Shown in pieces: positions 57,164 to 64,000 of a DNA stretch of 64,000 nt (positions are counted from its first letter, which is position 1; each line of letters starts with the position of its first letter). The DNA is from Actinomycetospora chibensis. GTDB lineage: Bacteria; Actinomycetota; Actinomycetes; Mycobacteriales; Pseudonocardiaceae. The notes under the pieces are model-generated. The model worked only from the letters and a program-made list of their open reading frames with translations. It searched no databases and was not told where the DNA came from. The stretch spans positions 248,001-312,000 of the forward strand of contig NZ_JAQZAM010000003.1 of NCBI RefSeq assembly GCF_028737215.1, in the 5' to 3' direction. The position numbers and the translations under genes were made by a program.

Positions 57164-57178
57164 TTGGCAGGATGCCAA
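57164..57178. promoter_or_regulatory. Dyad at the P450 start
   Basis: TTGGCA-GGA-TGCCAA is perfect and starts three bases upstream of the P450 ATG (minus strand). It could be an operator or an RNA hairpin hiding the ribosome site; no clear ribosome site is visible. Confidence 0.4.
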
Positions 57179-57269
57179 CACTGTCCGCCGCCCGCCGTGC
57201 GCGCGACGTGACACCCGCGACCGGGGGTCTCGGTTGTGCCCCGTGCCCGGCGGCGGGAGGATCGCCGAC

Positions 57270-57341
57270 GTGGTGCGGGTTGATCTCGAAGGCTTCTGGC
57301 CGAGCAGGCGCGGCGACGCGTTCGACGAGTGGTGTCGCTGA
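57270..57341 (+). CDS. Possible 23-residue leader peptide before metY
   Basis: GTG 57270 has GGGAGG nine bases upstream. The peptide reads VVRVDLEGFWPSRRGDAFDE then WCR and stops at 57341. The Trp-Cys-Arg end is followed by GGGG-CAGCA-CCCC, which can fold, and metY starts 68 bases later. Actinobacterial cysteine-containing leader peptides are known to attenuate sulfur genes, so a role in sensing Cys or Trp-tRNA charging is plausible, not shown. Confidence 0.4.
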   Translation: MVRVDLEGFWPSRRGDAFDEWCR

Positions 57342-57409
57342 GGGGCAGCACCCCGCCGGCGACGTGTACGACCGAGAATCCCCGATCCCCACGATGGAGT
57401 GAGTACCCC

Positions 57410-58717
57410 ATGACGGACGCGAGCACCGGCTGGTCCTTCGAGACCCAGCAGGTCCACGCGGGCGCGAGCCCGGACCCGGCGACGAACGCCCGGGCCACGC
57501 CGATCTACCAGACGACGTCCTACGTCTTCCGCGACACGCAGCACGGCGCGGACCTCTTCAGCCTCGCCGAGCCGGGCAACATCTACACGCGGATCATGAA
57601 CCCGACCCAGGACGTGCTCGAGCAGCGCGTGGCCGCCCTCGAGGGCGGGGTCGCGGCCCTGGCGTTCGCGAGCGGCAGCGCGGCCACGACGGCCGCGATC
57701 CTCAACATCGCCCACGCGGGCGACCACTTCGTGTCGAGCCCGAGCCTCTACGGCGGCACGTACAACCTGTTCCACTACACGCTGCCCAAGATGGGCATCG
57801 AGGTCTCGTTCGTCGAGGACCAGGACGACCTCGAGCAGTGGCGCAACGCCGTGCGGCCGAACACCAAGCTGTTCTTCGCCGAGACGATCGCGAACCCCGG
57901 CTCGAACGTCCTCGACGTCGCGGGCGTCGCGGGCGTGGCGCACGAGGCCGGCGTCCCGCTGGTCGTCGACAACACCGTGCCGACGCCCTTCCTGCTGCGC
58001 CCGATCGAGCACGGCGCCGACATCGTCATCCACTCGGCGACCAAGTACCTCGGCGGACACGGCACGACGATCGCGGGCGTGGTCGTCGACGGCGGCACGT
58101 TCGACTTCGGCGCCCACGGCGACCGCTTCCCCGGCTTCACCGAGCCCGACCCGAGCTACAACGGCCTCAAGTACTGGGAGGCCCTCGGCCCGGGCGCGTA
58201 TGCGGCCAAGCTGCGCGTCCAGCTGCTGCGCGACACCGGCGCGGCGATCGCCCCGTTCAACGCCTTCCTCATCATCCAGGGCATCGAGACGCTGTCGCTG
58301 CGCCTCGAGCGCCACGTGCAGAACGCGCAGGCCCTGGCCGAGTGGCTCGAGCAGCGCGACGAGGTCGGATGCGTCTACTACGCGGGCCTGCCCTCGAGCC
58401 CCTGGTACGAGGCCGGCAAGAAGTACCTGCCCCGCGGCGTCGGCGCGATCGTGTCGTTCGACCTGCGCGGCGGGGTGGACGCCGGGCGCGCGTTCGTCGA
58501 CGGCACCAGCCTGCACTCGCAGCTGGTGAACATCGGCGACGTCCGCAGCCTCATCGCCCACCCGGCGTCGACGACCCACAGCCAGCTCTCCGAGAACGAG
58601 CAGGAGTCCGCGGGCGTGACACCGGGCCTCGTGCGCCTGGCCGTCGGCATCGAGAACGTCGAGGACCTGAAGGCCGACCTCGAGGCGGGCTTCACGGCGG
58701 CCAAGGCAGCCCAGTGA
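57410..58717 (+). CDS. metY: O-acetylhomoserine sulfhydrylase (MetY)
   Basis: The enzyme makes homocysteine from O-acetylhomoserine and sulfide. The 435-residue PLP protein starts at ATG 57410. Motifs: [60 protein letters not shown], the PLP-contact [12 protein letters not shown], and [17 protein letters not shown] with the PLP lysine. The length with NPT and '[11 protein letters not shown]' fits the MetY/CysD branch rather than MetB. MetX lies 13 bases downstream, giving a direct sulfhydrylation module. A leader of 230 bases precedes it. Confidence 0.95.
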   Translation: MTDASTGWSFETQQVHAGASPDPATNARATPIYQTTSYVFRDTQHGADLFSLAEPGNIYTRIMNPTQDVLEQRVAALEGGVAALAFASGSAATTAAILNIAHAGDHFVSSPSLYGGTYNLFHYTLPKMGIEVSFVEDQDDLEQWRNAVRPNTKLFFAETIANPGSNVLDVAGVAGVAHEAGVPLVVDNTVPTPFLLRPIEHGADIVIHSATKYLGGHGTTIAGVVVDGGTFDFGAHGDRFPGFTEPDPSYNGLKYWEALGPGAYAAKLRVQLLRDTGAAIAPFNAFLIIQGIETLSLRLERHVQNAQALAEWLEQRDEVGCVYYAGLPSSPWYEAGKKYLPRGVGAIVSFDLRGGVDAGRAFVDGTSLHSQLVNIGDVRSLIAHPASTTHSQLSENEQESAGVTPGLVRLAVGIENVEDLKADLEAGFTAAKAAQ

Positions 58718-58730
58718 GAGATCTGGCTGC

Positions 58731-59891
58731 GTGACGGATTCGCTCCAGCGCGTCGACGGCGACGCGTCCGTCCAGGTCCTCCCTCCCGCCACCGGTGCGT
58801 GGCGGGAGGGGGACCCGGTCGGCGGCCGTCGCTTCGTCGACCTCGGCGCCGTGACGCTCGAGAGCGGCGCGACCCTGCCCGACGTGCGCGTCGCCTACGA
58901 GACGTGGGGACGCTTCGACGGGACCAACGCCGTCCTCGTGCTGCACGCGCTCACCGGCGACAGCCACGTCACCGGGGATCCCGGCCTCGGGCACCCCACG
59001 CCCGGCTGGTGGTCGGCGATCATCGGGCCGGGGCGGGCGATCGACACCGACCGCTGGTTCGTCGTCGCGCCGAACGTCCTCGGCGGTTGCCAGGGGACGA
59101 CGGGACCGGCGAGCCCGGGTCCCGACGGGCGCCCGTGGGGCTCCCGGTTCCCGCGGACGACGGTGCGCGACCAGGTCGCGGTCGAGGAACGCTTCGCGGA
59201 CGCCGTGGGGATCGACCGCTGGGCCGCCGTGCTCGGCGGCTCGATGGGCGGGATGCGGGCGGTCGAGTGGGCCGTGATGGCGCCCGAGCGGGTGGAGCGG
59301 CTGCTGCTGCTGTGCTCGCCGGCGGCGGCGTCGGCCGACCAGATCGCCTGGGCGGCTCCCCAGATCGCGGCGATCCGCCAGGACCCGGGCTGGCACGGCG
59401 GCGACTACCACGACCGCCCGCGCGGGCAGGGCCCGCACGTCGGGCTCGGCGTCGCCCGGCGGATCGCGCACAACACCTACCGGACGGGCGAGGAGTACGA
59501 CACGCGCTTCGGACGTCGGCCCCAGCCGGGTGAGGATCCGGAGGACGGCGGGCGCTTCGCGATCGAGAGCTACCTCGACCACCACGCCGAGAAGCTCGTG
59601 CACCGCTTCGACGCCGGCAGCTACGTCGCGCTGACGCTGGCGATGAACGGTCACGACGTGGCCCGCGGTCGGGGCTCGCTGCGCGAGGCGCTGGGCCGGA
59701 TCACGGCGCACACCGTCGTCGCGGGCTCCGTATCGGACCGGCTCTACCCGCTGCACCAGCAGGAGGAGCTGGCCGAGCTCATTCCCGGCGCGGACGAGGT
59801 GCACCGGATCGAGTCGCCGTACGGGCACGACGCGTTCCTCATCGAGGCGCGCAGGCTCGAGCAGATCCTGGGCGAGCTCTTCCGGGTCTAG
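58731..59891 (+). CDS. metX: Homoserine O-acetyltransferase (MetX)
   Basis: MetX transfers acetyl from acetyl-CoA to homoserine for MetY. The 386-residue alpha/beta hydrolase-fold protein starts at GTG 58731. Family motifs: RVAYETWGRFDGTNAVLVLH, the NVLGGCQGTTGPASPG loop, nucleophile Ser in LGGSMGGMRAVEWAV, and the late DRLYPLHQQEELAELI and ESPYGHDAFLIE with acid and His. The substrate could be succinyl in a few members; none of the distinguishing residues were checked. It follows metY by 13 bases. Confidence 0.95.
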   Translation: MTDSLQRVDGDASVQVLPPATGAWREGDPVGGRRFVDLGAVTLESGATLPDVRVAYETWGRFDGTNAVLVLHALTGDSHVTGDPGLGHPTPGWWSAIIGPGRAIDTDRWFVVAPNVLGGCQGTTGPASPGPDGRPWGSRFPRTTVRDQVAVEERFADAVGIDRWAAVLGGSMGGMRAVEWAVMAPERVERLLLLCSPAAASADQIAWAAPQIAAIRQDPGWHGGDYHDRPRGQGPHVGLGVARRIAHNTYRTGEEYDTRFGRRPQPGEDPEDGGRFAIESYLDHHAEKLVHRFDAGSYVALTLAMNGHDVARGRGSLREALGRITAHTVVAGSVSDRLYPLHQQEELAELIPGADEVHRIESPYGHDAFLIEARRLEQILGELFRV

Positions 59892-59897
59892 AGCTCC

Positions 59898-60302
59898 TCA
59901 GAGCCGTGCGGGCTGCCCCGCCACCTCGTGGAGCAGCGCGTGCACGGTCTCGTCGTCGAGGCGGTAGCGCACCACGCGGCCGCTGCGCTGGGTGGCGACG
60001 AGACCCTGCGCGCGCAGCAGGCGCAGCGCCTGCGAGGTGGTGGTGTCCTTCAGCCCGGCGGCCAGCGCGAGGTCGGACACGCAGATCTCGCCGGCCGCGT
60101 GGATGCACAGCAGCAGCGTCAGGCGCGTCGGGTCGGCGAGGAGGGCGAACCGGGTGACCCAGGCGTGCATCGTGTCGGCGTCGGGCAGCGCCTCGACGGC
60201 GTCGCAGATCCGGTGGTCCTCGTCGAGCGCGCGCTGGCGCTGCTCGGCCCGTGCGGCGTCCTCGTCGGTGCCGTCCGGGGGCTCGGTGAGGTGCACCGAC
60301 AC
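59898..60302 (-). CDS. ArsR/SmtB-family metal-responsive repressor, KmtR/CmtR-like
   Basis: The 134-residue protein starts at GTG 60302. Winged helix: RFALLADPTRLTLLLCIHAA, EICVSDLALAAGLKDTTTSQ, ALRLLRAQGLVATQRSGRVV. Possible metal residues are C68-type positions (LLCIH and EICVS), His in the first helix (DEDHRIC) and His in the C-terminal helix (DDETVHALLHEVA), as in Ni/Co or Cd/Pb sensors. The metal cannot be told by eye. No transporter gene is adjacent in this window. Confidence 0.87.
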   Translation of the reverse strand: MSVHLTEPPDGTDEDAARAEQRQRALDEDHRICDAVEALPDADTMHAWVTRFALLADPTRLTLLLCIHAAGEICVSDLALAAGLKDTTTSQALRLLRAQGLVATQRSGRVVRYRLDDETVHALLHEVAGQPARL

Positions 60303-60341
60303 ATCGTGTCATCCTCGCCCGGCCGCCGGGTGGCGGCGCCG

Positions 60342-60389
60342 GGAGACGGCCGTGCCCGGAGACGGCCGTGCCCGGAGACGGCCATGACG
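60342..60389 (+). repeat. Three tandem 16-bp direct repeats
   Basis: GGAGACGGCCGTGCCC occurs twice exactly and a third time as GGAGACGGCCATGACG. The array lies between the ArsR gene and the DUF418 gene, in the shared promoter spacer of 106 bases. Confidence 0.8.
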
Positions 60390-60408
60390 GGACGGGGGGA
60401 CGCGCGCG

Positions 60409-61539
60409 GTGACGGGACCGACGGGACTCTCCGCGCGGCGCACCGCCCCCGATCTGGCCCGGGGTCTGATGCTCGTCCTCATCGCGGTGGCCAACGCGCA
60501 CCTCTACCTCGTCGACCGCCCGATCGGCTACCGCGGCTACCCGGCGGGGCTCGTCGGCGGCGACCGCGTCGTGGCCGTCGTGCAGATGGTGCTCGTCGAC
60601 GGCCGCGTCTACCCGCTGTTCGCCGCCCTCGTCGGCTACGGGCTGGCGCGGCTGGCCGACCGCGCGCCCGAGGGGGTGCTGCGACGGCGTGGCGTGGTGC
60701 TGATCGGCGTCGGCGCGCTGCACGGCGTGCTGCTCTTCCCGGGCGACATCATCGGCGCGTACGGGCTGGTCGTCCTGCTGATCGCGCCGGTCGTGGCGAC
60801 GGGGCCCGCCGCGGGACCGTCAGCGGGGTCGTCCCGCGGGCTCCTCGCGGCGGCGGGGGCGATCGCCGCGTTCGGGGTCCTGCTGAGCACCGGCCAGGGC
60901 ACGCCGCAGGGTGTCCCGACCGTGCCGTCGATCGGGGCGCCCACCGTCGGCGCCTTCCTGGCCGCGCACCCCGGGGAGTGGTTCGCGACCACCCTGTTCT
61001 CGGCGCTGCTCACCGCGCCGGCGGTGCTCGTGGGCGTCGTCATCGCCCGCTCCGGCACGCTCGACGACCCGGTGGCCCACCGGCGGCGGCTCGCCCTCTG
61101 GGCGGTCGGGGGGCTCGCGGCCTCGGTGATGCTCGGGCTGCCGCTGGCCCTGGCGGTCGTCGGGACGTGGGTGCCCGCGGGGGTCGCCGCAGGTCTCGCC
61201 GGCGCCGCGCACACCGCGGGCGGCTACGCCGGCGCGCTCGGCCTGCTCGGTGTCATGGGCCTGCTCGCGAGCGTGTCCTGGCCGGGGCGCGACCTGATCG
61301 CGGCTGCGGGCACGTGGTCGATGACGCTCTACCTGTCGCAGTCGGTGGTGTTCGTGGCGGTGTTCGCGACCGTGGCGGGCGGGCTGGGGTCGTCCGCGTC
61401 GCTCACGACGGCCACGGTGACCGGGCTGCTGGTCTGGCTCGTCGGCGTCCTCGTCGCCGGCCTCCTCGCCCGCGCCGGGCACCGTGGACCGGCCGAGCTG
61501 CTCGTCCGCCGGGCCACCTACGGGCACGCACCGTCATAG
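60409..61539 (+). CDS. DUF418-family membrane protein
   Basis: The 376-residue protein starts at GTG 60409. It has about ten membrane helices, starting with PDLARGLMLVLIAVANAHLY, and the DUF418 C-terminal core GPAELLVRRATYG, preceded by AAGTWSMTLYLSQSVVFVAV. Family members (YeiB/YxaH type) resemble acyltransferase-3 proteins and have unknown function. Divergent from the ArsR gene across the tandem repeats; ArsR control is possible but the membrane protein is not a known metal pump. Confidence 0.85.
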   Translation: MTGPTGLSARRTAPDLARGLMLVLIAVANAHLYLVDRPIGYRGYPAGLVGGDRVVAVVQMVLVDGRVYPLFAALVGYGLARLADRAPEGVLRRRGVVLIGVGALHGVLLFPGDIIGAYGLVVLLIAPVVATGPAAGPSAGSSRGLLAAAGAIAAFGVLLSTGQGTPQGVPTVPSIGAPTVGAFLAAHPGEWFATTLFSALLTAPAVLVGVVIARSGTLDDPVAHRRRLALWAVGGLAASVMLGLPLALAVVGTWVPAGVAAGLAGAAHTAGGYAGALGLLGVMGLLASVSWPGRDLIAAAGTWSMTLYLSQSVVFVAVFATVAGGLGSSASLTTATVTGLLVWLVGVLVAGLLARAGHRGPAELLVRRATYGHAPS

Positions 61540-61677
61540 GTGTCCGACACAGGGTCGACGGCGCTGGGCCGGACGAGTGGAGATCGGCGCGGTCTCCCCG
61601 CGGCGCGCTCACACTGAGCGGCCCCGTCGCGGTGTGCCGGGCCGCGCGGAGAAGAGGAGACCGCAGAGGAGACCACG

Positions 61678-62040
61678 ATGACCGCGATCGAGCACCGGAG
61701 CATGAGCACCCCCGACGAGACGCGCACCCCGGACAGGACCACCCTCGAGGTCGTCCAGCTGGGCAGCGCCTCCGTGGCCCGTCTGACCCTGCAGCCGGGG
61801 TGGCGCTGGTCGGAGTGCATCAAGCCGGTCGTCGGCGGCGAGAGCTGCCAGGCCGCGCACCTCGGCTACCTCGTCTCCGGACGGATGCACGTCGTCGCGG
61901 ACGACGGCACGGAGGCCGACCTGGTGGCCGGTGAGACCTATCGTCTCCAGCCCGGCCACGACGCCTGGGTCGTCGGCGACGAGCCGGTGATCGGTCTCGA
62001 GTTCGACACCAAGACCGCCGAGACCTACGCCCGCGGCTGA
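61678..62040 (+). CDS. Cupin-domain protein
   Basis: The 120-residue protein starts at ATG 61678. A single cupin barrel is seen: RLTLQPGWRWSECIKPVVGG, then AAHLGYLVSGRMHVVADDGT and DLVAGETYRLQPGHDAWVVG. The first-motif residues that usually bind metal (H-x-H) are replaced by W-S-E-C, while H61-type and H94-type residues remain, so metal binding is uncertain. No clear partner is next to it. It is followed by a palindrome. Confidence 0.8.
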   Translation: MTAIEHRSMSTPDETRTPDRTTLEVVQLGSASVARLTLQPGWRWSECIKPVVGGESCQAAHLGYLVSGRMHVVADDGTEADLVAGETYRLQPGHDAWVVGDEPVIGLEFDTKTAETYARG

Positions 62041-62052
62041 CCCGGCTCCACT

Positions 62053-62094
62053 CGTGCGTGATCTTCCGAGCTATAGCTCGGAAGATCACGCCCG
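62053..62094. terminator. 42-nt palindrome, GATCTTC type with CTATAG centre
   Basis: CGTGCGTGATCTTCCGAG and CTCGGAAGATCACGCCCG flank CTATAG; only one base differs from perfect symmetry. It lies 12 bases after the cupin stop and 13 before the hydrolase start, both on the plus strand, so a bidirectional role is not needed here. Confidence 0.8.
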
Positions 62095-62107
62095 TAGGGT
62101 CGGGGGC

Positions 62108-62836
62108 GTGGCCGAGCTCCCGCCCCCGATGCGCTGGTGGGGCCGTCCGTTCGGTGAGGCGCGGGTGCACCTCGAGATGGCGCGGCTGCTGGTCAGCGAC
62201 ACCTGGCGCGGTCACGACGTGCCGCACGGCGACGGCGCGCCGGTGCTGCTCGTGCCGGGGTTCCTCGCCGGGGACGTCACGCTCACCGTCCTGCACGACT
62301 GGCTGCGGCGCATCGGCCACCGCTCCTACCGCTCGGGCATCGCCTGGAACGTCGACTGCTCGGAGGCCGCGGTGCGCCGCCTCGACCGGCGCCTCGCCGA
62401 GGTCGCCGACCGCGCCGGGGCGCCCGTGACGATCATCGGGCACAGCCGGGGCGGCCTGCTCGCCCGCGCGCTCGCGTCCCGGAGCCCGTCGCTGGTCCGC
62501 CGGGTGGTCGCGCTCGGCAGCCCGCTGGCCTCGCAGCTCGACGCCTCGGTGCTGACCCTGGCCGCGGTGAGCGGGGCCCGGGTTGCGCAGAACGTGGTGC
62601 GCCCGCACCGCCCGCTCTGCCTCACCGTGCGCTGCCCGTGCCCGTTCGGAGCCGACCTCGTCGCGCCCGCCGCCCCGCCCGTCGTCGCCATCTGGAGCGG
62701 GCAGGACGGGATCGTGCGTCCCTCGGCGTGCCGCCCGGAGGACGCCGAGGCGCTCGAGGTCCGCGGCAGCCACGTCGGGCTGGGCGTCAACGTCGAGGTC
62801 TACCGGCACCTCGCCGAGGTCCTCGTGCGACCGTGA
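62108..62836 (+). CDS. Alpha/beta hydrolase, lipase-like
   Basis: The 242-residue protein starts at GTG 62108. Motifs: VLLVPGFLAGDVTLTVLHDW (oxyanion), VTIIGHSRGGLLARALASRS with the nucleophile Ser of G-H-S-R-G-G, IWSGQDGIVRPSACR for the acid and VRGSHVGLGVNVEVY with the His. The pattern fits lipase/PGAP1-like esterases. Three cysteines in the LTVRCPCPFGAD segment are notable. The substrate is unknown. Confidence 0.87.
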   Translation: MAELPPPMRWWGRPFGEARVHLEMARLLVSDTWRGHDVPHGDGAPVLLVPGFLAGDVTLTVLHDWLRRIGHRSYRSGIAWNVDCSEAAVRRLDRRLAEVADRAGAPVTIIGHSRGGLLARALASRSPSLVRRVVALGSPLASQLDASVLTLAAVSGARVAQNVVRPHRPLCLTVRCPCPFGADLVAPAAPPVVAIWSGQDGIVRPSACRPEDAEALEVRGSHVGLGVNVEVYRHLAEVLVRP

Positions 62837-62876
62837 CCACCGTTTCGGCCACCCGTACGCCGGGCACGGGAGCCAC

Positions 62877-63785
62877 ATGGCCGCGTGGACTCCTGCTGAC
62901 ATCGGAAACCAGACCGGACGGACATTCGTCGTCACCGGTGCCAATTCGGGCATCGGTCTCGAGGCGTCCCGCGCGCTCGTCCGGGCCGGCGCCCACGTGG
63001 TGCTCGCGGTCCGGGACACCGACAAGGGTGCCCAGGCCGCCACGGAGATCGGCGCGGACGCCCCCGGCACCACCGAGGTGCGCAGGCTCGACCTCGCCGA
63101 CCTGTCCTCGGTGCGCGCCTTCGTCGCCGAGCTGGACGGCCCCGTCGACGTGCTCGTCAACAACGCCGGCCTCATGGCGATCCCCGAGCGGCGCACCGCC
63201 GACGGGTTCGAGATGCAGGTGGGGACGAACTTCCTCGGGCACTTCGCGCTGACGGGCCTGCTGCTCGACGTGATCACCGACCGCGTGGTGACGCTCTCGA
63301 GCGTCGCGCACCGGCTCGGCAGCATCGACCTGTCCGACCTGAACTGGCGCCGCCGCCGATACCAGCGCTGGTTCGCCTACGGGCAGTCGAAGCTCGCCGA
63401 CCTGATGTTCGCCTACGAGCTCGAGCACCGGTTCGTCGCGGCCGGCTCGCCGCTGCGGTCGATGGCCGCGCACCCCGGCTACAGCGCGACCAACCTGCAG
63501 AGCCGCACCGAGTCGGTGCAGGACGCCGCGATGGGCCTGATGAACAAGGTGATCGCGCAGGGCCCGGAGTCGGGCGCCCAGCCCACCCTCTACGCCGCGA
63601 CGATGCCCGATCTGCCCGGCGGCACCTTCATCGGCCCGAGCGGGTTCCAGGAGATCGCCGGCCCGCCGGTGCCGGTGGGCTCGACGGTGGCGTCGCACGA
63701 CCGCGAGGTCCAGGCGCGTCTGTGGGACCTCGCGGCGGAGCTGACGGGCGTCACGCCCCACATCCGGACCGGGGCACGCTCCTGA
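62877..63785 (+). CDS. SDR-family oxidoreductase
   Basis: The 302-residue protein starts at ATG 62877 with GGGAG upstream. It resembles retinol-dehydrogenase/WWOX-like SDRs: FVVTGANSGIGLEASRALVR (cofactor loop), LVNNAGLMAIP, catalytic Ser in VVTLSSVAHRLG and YGQSKLADLMF with the Tyr-x3-Lys pair. The substrate is unknown. The last bases overlap the next start candidate by four (CTGA). Confidence 0.92.
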   Translation: MAAWTPADIGNQTGRTFVVTGANSGIGLEASRALVRAGAHVVLAVRDTDKGAQAATEIGADAPGTTEVRRLDLADLSSVRAFVAELDGPVDVLVNNAGLMAIPERRTADGFEMQVGTNFLGHFALTGLLLDVITDRVVTLSSVAHRLGSIDLSDLNWRRRRYQRWFAYGQSKLADLMFAYELEHRFVAAGSPLRSMAAHPGYSATNLQSRTESVQDAAMGLMNKVIAQGPESGAQPTLYAATMPDLPGGTFIGPSGFQEIAGPPVPVGSTVASHDREVQARLWDLAAELTGVTPHIRTGARS

Positions 63786-64000
63786 GCACGCCCACCGCCG
63801 ACGAGACGCCGCTGTCGGTCCTGCGGCGCTGCGTGGCGGACGACATCCCGCTCGCGCCCGTCCACGCCGCCGTCGGGGCGCGGCTCCGCGCGATCGAGCC
63901 GGGACGGGCCGAGGCCGACATGCCGGCCCCGGACGGGGACGTCGACGGGGCCCTCTGGCTGCTCGGCGACTTCGTCTCCGGCCTGGCGGTCACCAGCACG
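63782..64000 (+). CDS. Hotdog-fold thioesterase-like protein, N-terminal part
   Basis: The gene runs off the right edge. The 73 visible residues include LSVLRRCVADDIPLAPVHAA and AEADMPAPDGDVDGALWLLG, then DFVSGLAVTST, similar to the PaaI-type helix region. The likely start is a CTG at 63782, overlapping the SDR stop (CTGA); no ATG or GTG fits as well, though GTG 63833 is in frame. Assignment to the hotdog fold is tentative. Confidence 0.5.
   Translation, partial: MSTPTADETPLSVLRRCVADDIPLAPVHAAVGARLRAIEPGRAEADMPAPDGDVDGALWLLGDFVSGLAVTST

Noticed and set aside
57179-57409. A SAM-type riboswitch before metY
   Set aside because: I looked for SAM-I, SAM-II and SAM-IV cores and found none of the conserved sequence blocks.
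1-64000. tRNA, rRNA or other known RNA genes
   Set aside because: Read on both strands by eye, no cloverleaf with CCA-type ends or rRNA block was recognised; a covariance search could still find one.

Overview
The window is about 64 kb of very GC-rich DNA with dense genes, frequent GTG starts, 1-4 nt stop/start overlaps and no insertion sequence, rRNA, tRNA or CRISPR that I can see. Gene content points to an actinomycete, probably of the Pseudonocardiaceae: a SCO6745-family protein, many TetR regulators, two P450s, an F420/PPOX-type enzyme, AlkB, a PknB-type kinase and MetX/MetY. This placement is inference from family content, not from a search.

Layout. 1-6 kb: aerobic benzoyl-CoA (box) degradation: boxC, boxB and a benzoate-CoA ligase, with no boxA. 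6-12 kb: a SCO6745-type pair, then a TetR-centred divergon with an aminoglycoside-phosphotransferase-like protein and a quinone-oxidoreductase-like protein on one side and a P450 on the other. 12-19 kb: a nuclease-fold protein, a glycolate-oxidase-like flavoprotein, a Cu-only SodC-like lipoprotein, a thioredoxin-fold ferredoxin, a polyol-type dehydrogenase, membrane proteins and an OmpA-domain protein. 19-24 kb: an SbnB-like dehydrogenase, a HbpS-like protein, and a three-gene signalling operon (SpoIIE phosphatase, cobalamin-binding protein, STAS protein). 24-31 kb: a TetR/DUF998 divergon and a minus-strand run of methyltransferase, Crp, AidB-like acyl-CoA dehydrogenase and hydrolase. 30-37 kb: cyclase plus acyl-CoA ligase, a DUF305 lipoprotein, an unusual HAD protein, and a GntR divergon with a PEP-mutase/methylisocitrate-lyase protein and a cysteine hydrolase. 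37-43 kb: MpaB-like protein, TetR, phosphatase, and a LysR divergon with Rieske protein and amidohydrolase. 42-54 kb: siderophore-interacting protein, Ser/Thr kinase, LuxR/RidA/flavin oxidase, an NIS siderophore synthetase with an SbnA-like enzyme, PPOX protein, MFS transporter, and AlkB with its TetR. 54-64 kb: a secreted protein, a hairpin-rich spacer, a second P450, metY-metX, ArsR, DUF418, cupin, hydrolase and SDR.

How they fit together. The box genes convert benzoate to benzoyl-CoA, its 2,3-epoxide and then the ring-cleaved aldehyde. The SbnB-like, SbnA-like, NIS-synthetase and SIP genes look like scattered parts of one iron-acquisition pathway: diaminopropionate supply, siderophore condensation, and iron release. 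Two of them have plausible iron-box half sites upstream. The SpoIIE/B12/STAS operon looks like a light- or cobalamin-responsive partner-switching module, because the B12 protein carries the W-x9-E-H motif of CarH-type photoreceptors.

The intergenic DNA is also notable. A family of near-perfect palindromes of about 40 nt, several centred on CTATAG, sits mainly at gene ends; two copies are identical. A second family of three structured repeats shares a 13-nt loop and shows compensatory stem changes. Several divergent promoters carry clean dyads that are probable repressor operators.
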